DNA of 64,000 bases from Larix kaempferi (GCA_027924585.1 BSBM01000809.1:5144501-5208500), one strand, 5' to 3'; positions 31,773 to 45,290 are shown, counted from the first letter of the stretch. Program-made: numbers and translations. The notes: generated by a model not told the origin, from the letters alone.

Positions 31773-31992
31773 GTTCCAGATCACCCTCGACATGATTTGG
31801 CACATGCGCTCTTTCGTTTCCTCCAGCATTGATCCAAAAGGAAGTATGGAGACTCGATCTCCGATATGCTAGTTTTCATAAAGCTTACCCTTCTCAGTGC
31901 TCATTTTAAAATCGACCACCACCAGAGGGGATATAAAAGTATGAGTGCTTCCATTGTAAATAAAAGGGTACGGGGTTGGACATAAATAATAA
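31773..31992. other. Spacer upstream of UGT fragment
   Basis: No recognisable gene. The minus strand stays partly open upstream of the UGT match but does not resemble a UGT N-terminus, so its origin is unclear. Confidence 0.35.
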
Positions 31993-32113
31993 CTAAATCC
32001 TATATCAGAGAGGCCTAGCTATCCATTACTACACCAACCTTTGCCTAGACATACCTAAATCCTATATCAGAGAGGCCTAGCTAACCATTACTACACCAAC
32101 CTCTACCTACACA
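31993..32113. repeat. 61-bp tandem repeat, two copies
   Basis: Units at 31993-32053 and 32054-32113 both contain CTAAATCCTATATCAGAG and CATTACTACACCAACCT and differ at a few positions. Confidence 0.85.
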
Positions 32114-32900
32114 TATCACGGCACACCAGTAACCAACACGACACAACACAGTTCCCAACAACGCACAGTTCACCTATCAACAAAACTGCACACCACCGAG
32201 AACCAACACAGCGAACCCCTACCTAGCCTGAACCACCAACACCTACCTGGACATGCTTGGACATCAAATCGCACATCGATTAATCAGACCTCCAATTGAA
32301 TAGCCCAAAACTTTCCATCGGGACAAACTCCATCAGCCGTAAACACCCTGAAAAAAAACCCATCGAACCACACTATAAGCCATCGACCCAAGCAATCTAT
32401 CCAGGTAAACAAACTAGAGAACCTGCCAAGGCAAGCCATCCCCACTTGAGAACCACAAATCATAGCCTAAACATGTCCCCGAGCAGGGAAGGAAAAAATA
32501 AGAGCATGAGGTCGTTTAATAACACCCGCCATGTTAATGCAGAGCAGAGGAGCAGAGTGCCAGAGCACATTGCATTGCATTAAACCAACATTAATCGACC
32601 TACAGCCTATACAGAACACAAACCTAGGATTGACGCAACACCACTGACCATTGAATGACATTTAGACCAATTATGATGTCACCACGCCGTCCGGTCCTGG
32701 TGCATAGAAACCAGGCTGATGTCACGACGTACATAGCCGAGCTGAGCAATTTTACATTTTAAAAAATCGTGAAAATCAAAATTCCACCAAAACCTTACCT
32801 TAGTTGAAAAGCAAAAATTTGGAAATGGCCAATATCCCTGACCGACAACTATATGTTAGGGGCATAATAACTCTGTCATCATAGAGTATTGTCTTTATGG
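32114..32900. other. Spacer, no gene recognised
   Basis: The first half is unusually C- and A-rich (ACACCAACAC-like phrases) on the plus strand. A 95-codon open frame at 32296-32583 has no known motif and is probably chance. Confidence 0.4.
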
Positions 32901-34172
32901 CATGGAGTATTATATCACTTACTCATTATTAATTTTATGCTGTGTTGGGTGTAACTTCAATAAGCATCATATAGGAAACTATTATCTAAAATAAGCAAGA
33001 GAGTTTTAGAATGTGATTTTATTGAGAATATTTGCTTCCAAACAATATAAAAAATTAAGAAAGTTAAAAGTAGTCATTCTTTAAAAGTTCGAACATGCAT
33101 TAGCCACGTAGTTAAAATGGCAATTCTTTAAAAGTTTGAACATGTGTTTGGAATTAGTAGTTTATATACATTTAGGTGGTAGTGTTTTTAATATTTTTTT
33201 TACTCACCTTTGTGAAAGGAGATGAATTTCTCCTCCATGGTTATTTGGATTAACTTCCTAAGGAAATAAGTCATTGAATACCCAAAACCTATATTTTTTT
33301 CATGTTTATGATATAAAAGTCATCCTTTAAGGTATACTCATCCATTTTAAGTTTCTTCTTCTTTATCACATCTTTAATTTGAGATTGTTCAACATACTAC
33401 CAAGATCAATAATAATATGGTGCATTTGATTTTCGATGCAAAGATAAACTTGAATGCATCAAGACTACCCTACTTAGTCACTACATTAAAGGGAATGTAG
33501 GGTTCTTCTATTTAATAATAACATGTATTTATATTAGTAAAAAGGAAGAGTTGCAGCCAGACGAAACAACCTTCTTATATAAAATGATTACAAAGTTTAT
33601 AACAAGTTGTCCATACTTGTTCCTGAATTTTCATGTTACCTACAATAACATTGTCCAACTGCTATCTATTTAAGATTTTCTTACATTGATCCACTATACA
33701 ACTAGTAAACAACTTACCAGATTTCCCAGGGACTAAAATAGTTTTACACAACATCAGTTATATGATAGAGCTTTACAAGGATCTTTCAATAGCTGTCCCA
33801 AGTGCTCCATTTGAGCATTTGATATTCTTGACTTGCACTTGCTTTGTCAGGATTGATTACACTTTCCTTTCCAGAGCCCCGGTTATAGTGAGTTTCCTTT
33901 ATATCAAAAGGCTCTTAACTCCAACACTATTTAAATTCATCACTGAGCATAATACCTTGGGAATGTTCCTTGTAGATATAAAAACGTCTAATTGGGGACT
34001 ACATAACTTGACAACCTAGGGAGAGGGGTTGTTTATATATTTGTGAAAGGTAGCTCGAGTTGAGGAGGGAGTTTTTATACTCAGTGGGGAATAGTAATGC
34101 AAGAGGTGAAAGGGTCACTGGGGCTGATAGATATTGAATGGACAAGGGCCAAGAGGGGAGTTGATAACATAG
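32901..34172. other. Flank of element B (copied), no gene recognised
   Basis: AT-rich pre-insertion DNA repeated at 38123-39396. An 85-codon plus-strand frame (33762-34019) is kept in both copies but has no known motif. The block ends in CATAG, the target-site copy of element B. Confidence 0.45.
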
Positions 34173-35360
34173 TGTTGTTCTTCTTTTCTTCTTATGGCTG
34201 ACTCGAGTTCTGTGTAGTGAATCAAAGACCCAACAAAATCCATTTTCACCAGCCCTTTCGGCAACAACCAGCGAACAGGCTGACGTCTTACCCGAGGCGA
34301 AATTATGGGGGATTACAGAATCAGGTTTCTGTAACCTTAGTGATTCGTAGATATGGAACATACCCTTAGCAAAAAATATTCTTACTTCGCAGATACCTTG
34401 AATGCGCAGCACTGCTATGTGACTGCGCACTTTGTAGCTACCAACATTACAGATTCCGCTGAATTACTGTTATTGTTATCTATGTAACTACACATTCATC
34501 ATATTCATTAATACTTCGCATATTCATATACATGGATTCAACATACTTAACATAACATTATCAACGACAGTTATATGAAAGAAAATACATGAACATCTCA
34601 TTATACAAGCATAAAACACATCATGCATTCACACAATTACACGGCGATTTACGTGGTTCACCCCCTAGATGGGAGCTACGTCCACAAGAACTCTTCTTTA
34701 TATTATAAGGAAGGGTTTAACAGTTCCAGTATGCGCACACAGCTGCAAACTCTTCTCTACAATAGATCTCTATGCACTCAACTACAGAGTCTTTTCTTCT
34801 CTTAAGCTCTCTAGAAAATGACCACAATGACTACTCAAAACAACTATGACCAACCCTTCCCTATACAAAATCGCCCTTTATATAGATTGTGCCCGAAGGC
34901 CACATCTTTACAATAACTATGGGCCAACCCCCATAGTACCCTAAACCCCAAAATGTCGCGGTTATCCTTTTAACCACGCTTTGTATTAACTTCTTAGCTA
35001 CTTCGCTGTACTTGGTCGTCCTTTTGCGCTGCTTCTCTGGCTCTGACGCTTCTTCTGACAGTCATCGCTCTGACCATGTCGCTCTGACTATACCTTAGTG
35101 CATCCTTTACACCCTTCCGCTTCTTAACTTCTGTTCATGTAGCTGTCAGTCTGTCGCACCATTCATAACTGGTCCAACTACCTTGACCATCCTTAGTACT
35201 TCGCCTTTACTAGGGATACAAGTCCTTTTCTTCCAACCGCGCATCACTCCATACCCTGCTCTAGGAATTGCGGATTTGCTTCTCCAAAATTGGTCAATGT
35301 TAGGCCTCGCCTAACATGTACTTCTTCATCAAAATTGTTTCACTTGGACCTCACCCAACA
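34173..35360 (-). repeat. Duplicated 3' LTR of element B
   Basis: 1,188 bp with TGTTG...CCCAACA ends, preceded by CATAG like the 39397 copy. The TATA-like sequence CTATATAAAG (minus) lies at about 34876-34885. It is present because of the tandem duplication, not a separate insertion. Confidence 0.9.
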
Positions 35361-35372
35361 TGCCCCTAACAC

Positions 35373-38117
35373 TCACATGTGGCTCGTCCCGAAGCCACTT
35401 CCACTGGGTTGCTTCGACTGTGCATCCCTTCGGATGTTCAACTTCGCGATGAAGACATGAAGAGTTGCGCTTAACTTCGCAATTGTGTCTTTAGTCTCTT
35501 GCTCAAACTCCTTAATTGTTTCTAACATCTCCTCTGAGATGGCTTCTTGAGTTTGCTCCTTCACTGTATTCTACATAGTGCGGAGTTCTTGTAGCTTCTC
35601 CTCAATCTCTTCGAAAAGAGCGAGAACTTCTTCCTACATGGGTTGTAACTTCGACGAAGTGTCATCCTCCTTCATCCTTAGCGTTGTCAATTCCTTCTAC
35701 ATCTCTTTTGTCTCTACAAACTTCTGTATTCTTTTCCTTGGCGTTAAATCCTTCATAGCCATAGTCAAAGAATCAAGATCTTTCTGTCGTTGATGTTCTT
35801 CATCCTGTATTTTCTGTAACTTACTATCTTCCTGCAACATAGCCCATACTTTGGTGACTTCTTCAAGTAGGTCTTGACATCTCGCCACTTCTGCGGAGAT
35901 GTTTTTTGTCGAAGTCTTCAACTCTTCGGCTCTTGCTTCTTTCACTTCCTGCGGAGTGCCCAGTTGTTGTTTAGATTCTAAGGTAGCAATTTTCTCTTTA
36001 CAGGCGATCTCCATGTCCACCATTTCTACCTTACGATTTTCCACAACGGCACCAATATTAAGTATAGTTGCGTCTACTTCTTGTTCTTCTTCGCATTCAA
36101 GTATATTCTCACATACTGTTGCAACAGTTTCTTTCAGCTTTCACTGCTTCTCTTGAACACTAACGAGCTCTCTCATTTTCTACGCGCATTCTTCCTTCAG
36201 TGCTTTATAGCTCTCCTCCAGCTACAGATGTTGGTTATAAGAGACAATGTCTCTATCTCTGATTTCTTCCACAACCTACAGATGAAGATTATGGAATCCT
36301 TCGATGGGTATCATCCCAACATTAATATCCAGGTGGGCGAGCTGCTTCGCACCTTCGGTAAGTTTGTAACTCGGGAATATGACATTGATCGTTTCAATTC
36401 ATACTAACCGGGGTTTCATAGTCAAGGCACGCGCTCTTCATTTTCTTTGGCTTGACTCGCCTGAATTTCCTTCAGAGTCTGATTCTCGTACCAATTCTTG
36501 TTGAACTTGTTCCATCCTCATTACCATGCTCTTCAGTTCTGCGAGGTTGTCTATCAAGCTTGCTTGGACTTCTTCATGATTTCTTTCCTTCAGGGAGAGC
36601 GTCTCTTCTAAGTTCTCATTGACTCATGATGCGATGCAATCATAATCATCCTCGTGTAACTGTGCATCGAGCGGGGCTTTTTGGGCCTTGTGCTTCTTCC
36701 TTTGTCCTCCTTCTGGCACAGTGGAGTCAGGGTCCTTCCGCTTTTCTCATGTTGATACCCCAGTAATGTCTTGTTGTTTCTCTTCTTAGTCTTCATATTT
36801 GGCTTGCGCACTTGTCGTCTCATTCTCTTGGTTCTGTGCATTTCCCGCTTCGCTTTCCTCTGATGTAGTGTTGATTGATTCGAGTGCATCAACCTTCCAT
36901 TCCTGCGGCCAGTTTTCCATGATCAGGTCAATTTTCGGTGGCTCCAACTAGTACAGCCCTTCGAACCATTCAGGGTCCTGCAGTATCTTTGGCCTAATGT
37001 AGATGAAGTGAAGGTCAGATTTGAATATCATCTTGCATTTATACGAAGTTGTTACTTCATCGGTAATACGTGGAGTGCGTTGAATCACTTCGCACAACTA
37101 TTCGTAGTATGTAAACAACTGCTTGTTGTTAAGTCTTTATCTCTCCGGCTTCATGTTTTCCCACATGTTTGCAAACCTGGGTCCTCGGCAATCTCCAATT
37201 AAGATCAGGACATTCTGTTGATACATAAGCTCTTTCTAGCCTACAAATTCTATCAGCACTAGCAACCAGCTATAGTGGAAGGGATTCCCACTCTCTTTTG
37301 TTTCTCGGACATCGTCCAAGAATTCATTCAGGAGGTAACTTGACCAGTTATACAGAATTCCATCTTTAGCTTTCGCAACCAAAGAGACTGCAGTGGCCGG
37401 CACCTCAGTCAGTCTGCATTTTCTCAGAACTTTCCCTGCTAGCAGCTGGACTATGAAATGCGTAGCTTTATCTTGGATTCTAGTTGTGATACATGCTCGG
37501 CTTCCCTTGAGAAAACCAAATTCTTCTTTCATCCTCTTGGAAAGCTCCTTATCCTTGGTTTTTCCTACAAACTTAGTTGCAGGCTCAACACCTCTCTTGC
37601 TTAAGTGCGTAATCCGGTAGATGAGATCGATGTTAATGTCGATCTTACGGTCTAGCCACAAGTATCCTTGATGGGAACATGACAGCAGTGTGAACACAAC
37701 CACGGTGAGCTTGGAACTTCTATCAAAATGCGGGATGCGCAGTAAGTTCAATAAGTCGGACGGTGCTAATAGCATAAGCCAATCCTATGCATGAATTGTG
37801 GATTGCTTCGTGGCTTCACTAAATTTGTGGCACATGTATTAATCAGGTTGAAATTGAGGATACTTCCCTTGCTGCAACAAGTCATGATCCAAGAACTTGC
37901 ACTCTAGGATCCAGCCAAGCAAGTTCTCTTGGATGCGCACATGGCTTGACATGGGTGGTAACGGAATATCGTATTGTGCATTCTTCAAAAGCGTCACGGG
38001 TGGGGCACCAGCTCATCTTAGAGGTATATACTCAGGTGTAAGGAAAATTGTCCTGTCGCGAGGTGGTTCCGGTGAGCTTGGCTTCGGAATCCCCGTGGCC
38101 CTCGTCTTCTCTTGTTC
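35373..38117 (-). pseudogene. Duplicated fragment of element B 3' ORF
   Basis: Copy of about 40596-43340. The conserved N-terminal domain is readable at 37775-37236 (IPHFDRS, GYLWLDR, DLIYRITHLSK, CRLTEVP, YNWSSYLLNEFLDD, FHYSWLLVLIEF). Coiled-coil blocks follow down to 35373, ending in SGSGFGTSHM. Many stops break it, and the beginning of the ORF is missing because the duplication ends inside it. Confidence 0.8.
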
Positions 38118-39391
38118 GGATGCATGGAGTATTATATCACTTACTCATTATTAATTTTATGTTGTGTTGGGTGTAACTTCAATAAGCATCATATAGGAAA
38201 CTATTATCTAAAATAAGCAAGAGAGTTTTAGAATGTGATTTTATTGAGAATATTTGCTTCCAAACAATATAAAAAATTAAGAAAGTTAAAAGTAGTCATT
38301 CTTTAAAAGTTCGAACATGCATTAGCCACATAGTTAAAATGGCAATTCTTTAAAAGTTTGAACATGTGTTTGGAATTAGTAGTTTATATACATTTAGGTG
38401 GTAGTGTTTTTAATATATTTTTTACTCACCTTTGTGAAAGGAGATGAATTTCTCCTCCGTGGTTATTTGGATTAACTTCCTAAGGAAATAAGTCATTGAA
38501 TACCCAAAACCTATATTTTTTTCATGTTTATGATATAAAAGTCATCCTCTAGGGTATACTCATCCATTTTAAGTTTCGTCTTCTTCATCACATCTTTAAT
38601 TAATTTGAGATTGTTCAACATACTACCAAGATCAATAATAATATGGTGCATTTGATTTTCGATGCAAAGATAAACTTGAATGCATCAAGACTACCCTACT
38701 TAGTCACTACATTAAAGGGAATGTAGGGTTCTTCTATTTAATAATAACATGTATTTATATTAGTAAAAAGGATGAGCTGCAGCCAGACGAAACAACCTTC
38801 TTATATAAAATGATTACAAAGTTTATAACAAGCTGTCCATACTTGTTCCTGAATTTTCATGTTACCTACAATAACATTGTCCAACTGCTATCTATTTAAT
38901 ATTTTCCTACATTGATCCACTATACAACTAGTAAACAACTTACCAGATTTCCCAGGGACTAAAATAGTTTTACACAACATCAGTTATATGATAGAGCTTT
39001 ACAAGGATATTTCAATAGCTGTCCCAAGTGCTCCATTTGAGCATTTGATATTCTTGACTTGCACTTGCTTTGTCAGGTCTGATTACACTTTCCTTTCCAG
39101 AGCCTCGGTTATAGTGAGTTTCCTTTATATCAAAAGGCTCTTGACTCCAACACTATTTAAATTCATCACTGAGCATAATACCTTGGGAATGTTCCTTGTA
39201 GATATAAAAATGTCTAATTGGGGACTACATAACTTGACAACCTAGGGAGAGGGGTTGTTTATATATTTGTGAAAGGTAGCTCGAGTTGAGGGGATTTTTT
39301 ATACTCAGTGGGGAATAGTAATGCAAGAGGTGAAAGTGTCACTAGGGCTGATAGATATTGAATGGACAAGGACCAAGAGGGCAGTTGATAG

Positions 39392-39396
39392 CATAG
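39392..39396. repeat. Target-site duplication of element B, left copy
   Basis: CATAG precedes the LTR at 39397 (and its copy at 34173). CATAC follows the far LTR at 51916. Four of five bases match. Confidence 0.65.
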
Positions 39397-40583
39397 TGTT
39401 GGTATTCTTTTCTTCTTATGGCTGACTCGAGTTCTGTGTAGTGAATCAAAGACCCAACAAAACCCATTTTCACCAGCCCTTTCGGCAACAACCAGCGAAC
39501 AGGATGAGGTCTCACCCGAGGCGAAATTATGGGGGATTACAGAATCAGGTTTCTGTAACCTTGGTGATGCGTAGTTATGGAACCGACCCTTACCGAAAAA
39601 TATTCTTACTTCGCAGATACCTTGAATGCGCAGCGCTGCTATGTGACTGCGCACTTTGTAGTACCAACATTACAGATTCCGCTGAATTACTGTTATTCTT
39701 ATCTATGTAACTACACATTCATCATATTCATTAATACTTCGCATATTCATATACATGGATTCAACATACTTAACATAACATTATCAACGACAGTTATATG
39801 AAAGCAAATACATGAACATGTCATTATACAAGCATAAAACACATCATGAATTCACACAATTACACAACGATTTACGTGGTTCACCCCCTAGATGGGAGCT
39901 ACGTCCACAAGAACTCTTCTTTATATTATAAGGAAGGGTTTAACAGTTCCAGTCTGCGCACACAGTTGCAAACTCTTCTCTATAATAGATCTCTATGCAC
40001 TCAACTACAGAGTCTTTTCTTCTCTTAAGCTCTCTAGAAAATGACCACAATGACTACTCAAAACAACTATGACCAACCCTTCCCTATACAAAATCGCCCT
40101 TTATATAGATTGTGCCCGAAGGTCACATCTTTACAATAACTATGGGCCAACCCCCATAGTACCCTAAACCCCAAAATGTCGCGGTTATCCTTTTAACCAC
40201 GCTTTGTATTAACTTCTTAGCTGCTTCGTTGTACTTGGTCGTCCTTTTGCGTTGCTTCTCTGGCTCTGACGCTTCTTCTGACAGTCGTCGCTCTGACCAT
40301 GTCGCTCTGACTATACCCTGGTGCATCCTTTACACCCTTCCACTTCTTAACTTCTATTCATGTAGCTGTCAGTCTGTCGCTCCATTCATAACTGGTCCAA
40401 CTACCTTGACCGTCCTTAGTACTTTGCCTTTACTAGGGAGACAAGTCCTTTTCTTCCAACCGCGCATCGCTCCATACCCTGCTCCAGGAATTGCGGAGTT
40501 GCTTCTCCAAAATTGGTCAATGTTAGGCCTCGCTTAACATGTACTTCTTCATCAAAATTGTTACACTTGGGCCTCACCTAACA
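39397..40583 (-). repeat. 3' LTR of element B
   Basis: 1,187 bp, TGTTGG...CCTAACA, next to the polypurine tract. It is closer in sequence to the 34173 copy than to the 5' LTR at 50732, as expected if the copy arose later. Confidence 0.92.
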
Positions 40584-40593
40584 AGCCCCTAAC
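40584..40593 (-). promoter_or_regulatory. Polypurine tract of element B
   Basis: The minus strand reads GTTAGGGGCT directly before the 3' LTR, matching element A. Confidence 0.65.
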
Positions 40594-40595
40594 AC

Positions 40596-43511
40596 TCACA
40601 TGTGGCTCGTCCCCGAGCCACTTCCACTAGGTTGCTTTGACTGTGCATCCCCTCGGATGTTCAACTTCACAGTGAAGGCATGAAGAGTTGCGCTTAACTT
40701 CGCAATTGTGTCTTTAGTCTCTTGCTCAAACTCCTTAATTGTTTCTAACATCTCCTCTAAGATGGCTTCTTGAGTTTGCTCCTTCACTGTATTCTCCATA
40801 GTGCGGAGTTCTTGTAGCTTCTCCTCAATCTCTTCGAAAAGAGCGAGCACTTCTTCCTACATGGGTTGTAACTTCGACGAAGTGTCATCCTCCTTCATCC
40901 TTAGCGTTGTCAATTCCTTCTACATCTCTTTTGTCTCTGCAAACTTCTGTATTCTTTTCCTTGGCGGTAAATCCTTCATAGCCATAGTCAAAGAATCAAG
41001 ATCTTTCTGTCGTTGATGTACTTTATCCTGTATTTTCTGTAACTTACTATCTTCCTGCAGCATAGCCCATACTTTGGTGACTTCTTCAAGTAGGTCTTGA
41101 CATCTCGCCACTTATGCGGAGATGTTTTTTGTCGAAGTCTTCAACTCTTCGAATCTTGCTTCTTTCACTTCCTGCGGAGTGCCCAGTTGTTGTTTAGATT
41201 CTAAGGTAGCAATCTTCTCTTTATAGGCGATCTCCATGTCCACCATTTCTGCCTTGCGATTTTCCACAACGGCACCAATATTAAGTATAGTTGCGTCTAC
41301 TTCTTGTTCTTCTTCGCATTCAAGTATATTCTCACATACTGTTGCAACAGTTTCTTTCAGCTTTCACTGCTTCTCTTGAACACTAACGAGCTCTCTCTTT
41401 TTCTACGCGCATTCTTCCTTCAGTGCTTTATAGCTCTCCTCCAGCTACAGATGTTGGTTATAAGAGAAAATGTCTCTATCTCTGATTTCTTCCACAACCT
41501 ACAGATGAAGATTATGTAATCCTTCGATGGGTATCATCCCAACATTAATGTCCAGGTGGGCGAGCTGCTTCGCACCTTCGGTAAGTTTGTAACTCGAGAA
41601 TATGACATTGATCGTTTCAATTCGGACTAACCGGGGTTTCATAGTCAAGGCACGCGCTCTTCATTTTCTTTGGCTTGACTCGCCTGAATTTCCTTTAGAG
41701 TCTGATTCTCATACCAATTCTTGTTGAACTTGTTCCATCCTCATTACCATGCTCTTTAGTTCTGCGAGGTTGTCTATCAAGCTCGCTTGGACTTCTTCAT
41801 GATTTCTTTCCTTCAGGGCGAGCGTCTCTTCTAAGTTCTCATTGACTCATGATGCGATGTAATCATAATCATCCTTGTGTAACTGTGCATCGAGCGGGGC
41901 TTTTTGGGCCTTGTGATTCTTCCTTTGTCCTCTTTCTGGCATAGTGGAGTCAGGGTCCTTCCGCTTTTCTCATGTTGATACCCCAGCAGTGTCTTGTTGT
42001 TTCTCTTCTTGGTCTTCGTATTTGGCTTTCACACTTGTCGTCTCATTCTCTTAGTTCTGTACATTTCCCGCTTCACTTTCCTCTGATGTAGTGTTGATTG
42101 ATTCGAGTGCATCAACCTTCCATTCCTGCGGCTAGTCTTCCATGATCAGCTCAATTTTCGGTGGCTCCAATTGGTACATCCCTTCGAACCATTCAGGGTC
42201 TTGTAGTATCTTTGGCCTAATGTAGATGAAGTGAAGGTCGGATTTGAATATCATCTTGTGTTTATACGAAGTTGTTACTTCATCGGTAATACGTGGAGTG
42301 CGTTGAATCACTTCTCACAACTGTTCGTAGTATGTAAACAACTGCTTGTTGTTAAGTCTTTATCTCTCCAGCTTCGTGTTTGCCCACATGTTTGCAAACC
42401 TGGGTCCTCGGCAATCTCCAATTAAGATCGGGACATTCTGTTGATACATAAGCTCTTTCCAGCCTACAAATTCTATCAGCACTAGCAACCAGCTATAGTG
42501 GAAGGGATTCCCACTCTCTTGTGTTTCTCGGACATCGTCCAAGAATTCGTTCAGGAGGTAACTTGACCAGTTATACAGAATTCCATCTTTAGCTTTCACA
42601 ACAAAAGAGACTGCAGCGGCCGGCACCTCAGTCAGTCTGCATTTTCTCAGAACTTTCCCTGCTAGCAGCTGGACTGTGAAATGTGTAGCTTTATCTTGGA
42701 TTCCAGCTGTGATACATGCTCGGCTTCCCTTAAGAAAACCAAATTCTTCTTTCATCCTCTTGGCAAGCTCCTTATCCTTGGTTTTTCCTACAAACTTAGT
42801 TGCGGGATCAACACCTCTCTTGCTTAAGTGCGTAATCCGGTAGATGAGATCGATGTTAATGTCGATATTACGGTCTAGCCACAAGTATCCTTGATGGGTA
42901 CATGACAGCATTGTGCGCACAACCACGGTGAGCTTGGAACTTCTATCGAAATGCGGGATGCACGGTAAGTTCAATAAGTCGGACGGTGCTAACAGCGTAA
43001 GCAAATCCTATGCATGAATTGTGGATTGCTTCGTGGCTTCACTAAATTTGTGGCACATGTATTAATCAGGTTGAAATTGAGGGTACTTCCCTTGCTGCAA
43101 CAAGTCATGATCCAAGAACTTGCAATCTGGGATCCAACCAAGTAAGTTCTCTTGGATGCGCACATGGCTTGACATGGGTGGTAACGGAATATCGTATTGT
43201 GCATTCTTCAGAAGCGTCACGGGTGGGGCACCAGCTCATATTGGAGGTATATACTCGGGTGTAAGGAAAATTGTCCTGTCGCAAGGTGGTTCCGGCGAGC
43301 TTGGCTTCAGAATCCCCGTGGCCCTCGGCTTCTCTTGTTCAGTGGCCTTATGCTTATCCTTTTTCTTCATCTCTGGCATGTGGCATGGTGAACTTCTAGA
43401 TGAGGCACCTTTCTCTGGGACGGCTTTCTTCACAGGTGTTTTCGTGACCCCTTCTAGCCCTGATTGTTTGAAGTCTCTTAATATTTCATCTAAGGTCGAC
43501 TGCTCATACGT
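40596..43511 (-). pseudogene. Element B 3' ORF (env position), conserved domain plus coiled coil
   Basis: About 970 codons in element orientation. The N-terminal part has a Lys/Pro-rich stretch with basic runs (43433-43236), then YDIPLPP and YPQFQPDKY. The conserved domain (43004-42360) has IPHFDRS, GYLWLDR, INIDLIYRITHLSKRG, CRLTEVP, YNWSSYLLNEFLDD and FHYSWLLVLIEFVGWKE. The C-terminal third is Glu/Lys/Leu-rich coiled coil ending in GSGSGTSHM just before the polypurine tract. Several stops break it. No signal peptide or membrane segment was seen. The domain family is unassigned, but it is clearly homologous to the element A 3' ORF. Confidence 0.65.
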
Positions 43512-44099
43512 CCACTTTCAGATCACTTTGTTTCCCTGGTTGGTAAAAAATTAAAAATTACGGGCAGTAAAATTTAAAATATGCGGTAAAGCCGGTAAGT
43601 ATGCGGTCCTTGTTTATTTATAGGCGCAGCAACACTGAGGCGTGCTCAAAAACAACTAACTAAGCATTAAATGCCATGTCCGTTGGCCAAATGTTTCCAA
43701 GATATTTTTCCTTTTCCTTCATTGAATGCATCTTCAATGGACGAATATGCCTTAAATGCGGAAACATCTGGTTCCCAAAAGTACTGTATAACGACTACTT
43801 TTCAACCAAAAATATGTAACGGCTAGTTTTCCCTTAACTTCGCTTATGGCTAGACGGATCCGCGGAGTTAACCGCGCATTTCCTTGTTTCCAGTCTGAAC
43901 TTCACATCAGAACTCCTATCTTATACTTTGCATGTCAACTTGCTATATGCACTTCGCAGTACATCTTTCTATTCTATGAAACTTCGCTTTTTACCAAAAC
44001 TATGTGGAGACTCTATCCTTGATTTTTAGTGTCCAGTTTCAACTGCACTTGACACTTAAAAAATTTCTTTGTGTTTCTCAACTGATATTTGGAGGAGTA
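43512..44099 (-). other. Element B spacer between integrase and 3' ORF
   Basis: About 590 bp, AT-rich, no coding. Its place and size match the spacer of element A (6741-7495). Confidence 0.5.
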
Positions 44100-45290
44100 G
44101 GACTATCCCTGTAAGGTTTTAGTCTACTCCCATTAACAAGTCCTTCTAGGTTTTCTCCTAGTATTGTGGCTAACTAAACTGTGGCGCCATTAGTAACATG
44201 TTTGACGACATATGGTACTAACCAATGCATTTTAAATTTTCCAGGAAATTTCATAAATTTACTATCATAGAGGAAGACAAGGTCTCCTACCTAGAAGAAT
44301 TTGTACTTGATGTGCCTATCATGCCATGTTTTTTCTCTGTATTTCTGCACTTGTTGGTGAAATCCTGCGATGAAGCAATCTTTCTCCAACCCAACTAAGT
44401 GTAATAGTCTTTCATGTATTGTTGTCTCATCAACCATATCTGTGAATGTTGAAATTCTCAAACTTGGTAGTATGTATTCCATGGGCGTGACAGCCTCCTG
44501 TCTATATGCTAATATGAAAGGGGTATGACCCGTCAACTTCTTACAAGCAGTCCTATATGTCCATAAAACCACTGGTATTCTTAGATCCCAATCATCCCTA
44601 TTTGTATTGCATACCTTGGTCAGGGAATTTTCCAATACTTGGTTAAAGGATTCTACAGTGTCGTTAGCTTGTGGATGATATAGTGTTCTCTTCTAATGGT
44701 AGATTTGAAATTATTCTGTCAAGGCTTCAACAGTCCTATTCAGGAAATGAGTTCCCTGATTTCTCATTAGGATCTTTGGACAACCAAACCTTGTCAATAT
44801 GTTCTCAAAAATGAACTGCGCGGCAATGACTGCGCTACAGTCCTTCACCGATTTTTCCTCTACCCATCTGGTTAGATAATCTATAGCTGTGATGATGTAT
44901 CTCGAACAAGTTCGTTTACCTAGTGGGTTAATAGGTCAAACAAAGTCAATAGCCCATTTATCGAATGCTTGAATGGTCAATTGTGGCATTAATGGCATCT
45001 CATCTCTGCGAGATGGCTTCCCTATTCTTTGGCGTACATCGCAACTCCGACAATGTTCTTTTGAATCCTTGTGTATTGTCAGCCACCATGGTCCTGATAT
45101 TAAAGTTAATGCACAGTAGCTCTTCCTGTGTAATTTCCACCGGATACTCCTGAGTGTGCTTCAACAAGTATCATGGGTTTCTCGTGTTCTAGTACGCATC
45201 TACGCAATACTTCATCTGGTCCTAGTTTGTATAATTGTCCTACAATTAGAGTAAAATCAGTTACTTTTACTACTAACTGTTTCTTCTGCT
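44100..45290 (-). pseudogene. Element B integrase
   Basis: Readable blocks are the N-terminal region GQLYKLGPDEVLRRC with EAHSGVSGG, the core FENILTRFGCPKILM, the late core ENSLTKVCN and the C-terminal FLYDSKFMKFPGKFK. The second catalytic Asp is lost: element A has SDQGTHF, B has RNQGTHF. Many stops and frame changes interrupt it, so it is dead. It keeps no chromodomain, as in A. Confidence 0.82.

Larger units (their letters stand above)
32901..38117. repeat. 5.22-kb tandem duplication, copy 1
   Basis: Nearly identical (a few per cent different by eye) to 38123-43340 in the same orientation. It contains about 1.27 kb of flanking DNA, a complete element-B LTR and the downstream 2.75 kb of the B 3' ORF region. 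The first copy starts GCATGGAGTATT and ends TTGTTC at 38117, where it joins directly to the second start. Little homology is seen at the junction. The event post-dates the insertion of B. Confidence 0.92.
38123..43340. repeat. 5.22-kb tandem duplication, copy 2
   Basis: The original location: from here the element-B sequence continues without a break past 43340 into the rest of the 3' ORF and integrase. The offset to copy 1 is 5,222-5,223 bp. Confidence 0.92.

Noticed and set aside
34173-35360. Independent solo LTR or second element of B type
   Set aside because: Flanks on both sides match the 39397 copy for more than 5 kb, including the target-site bases, so it is a segmental tandem duplication.
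43236-43433. Lys-rich open frame as a separate small gene
   Set aside because: It is in frame with, and aligns to the start of, the B 3' ORF, so it belongs to that ORF.
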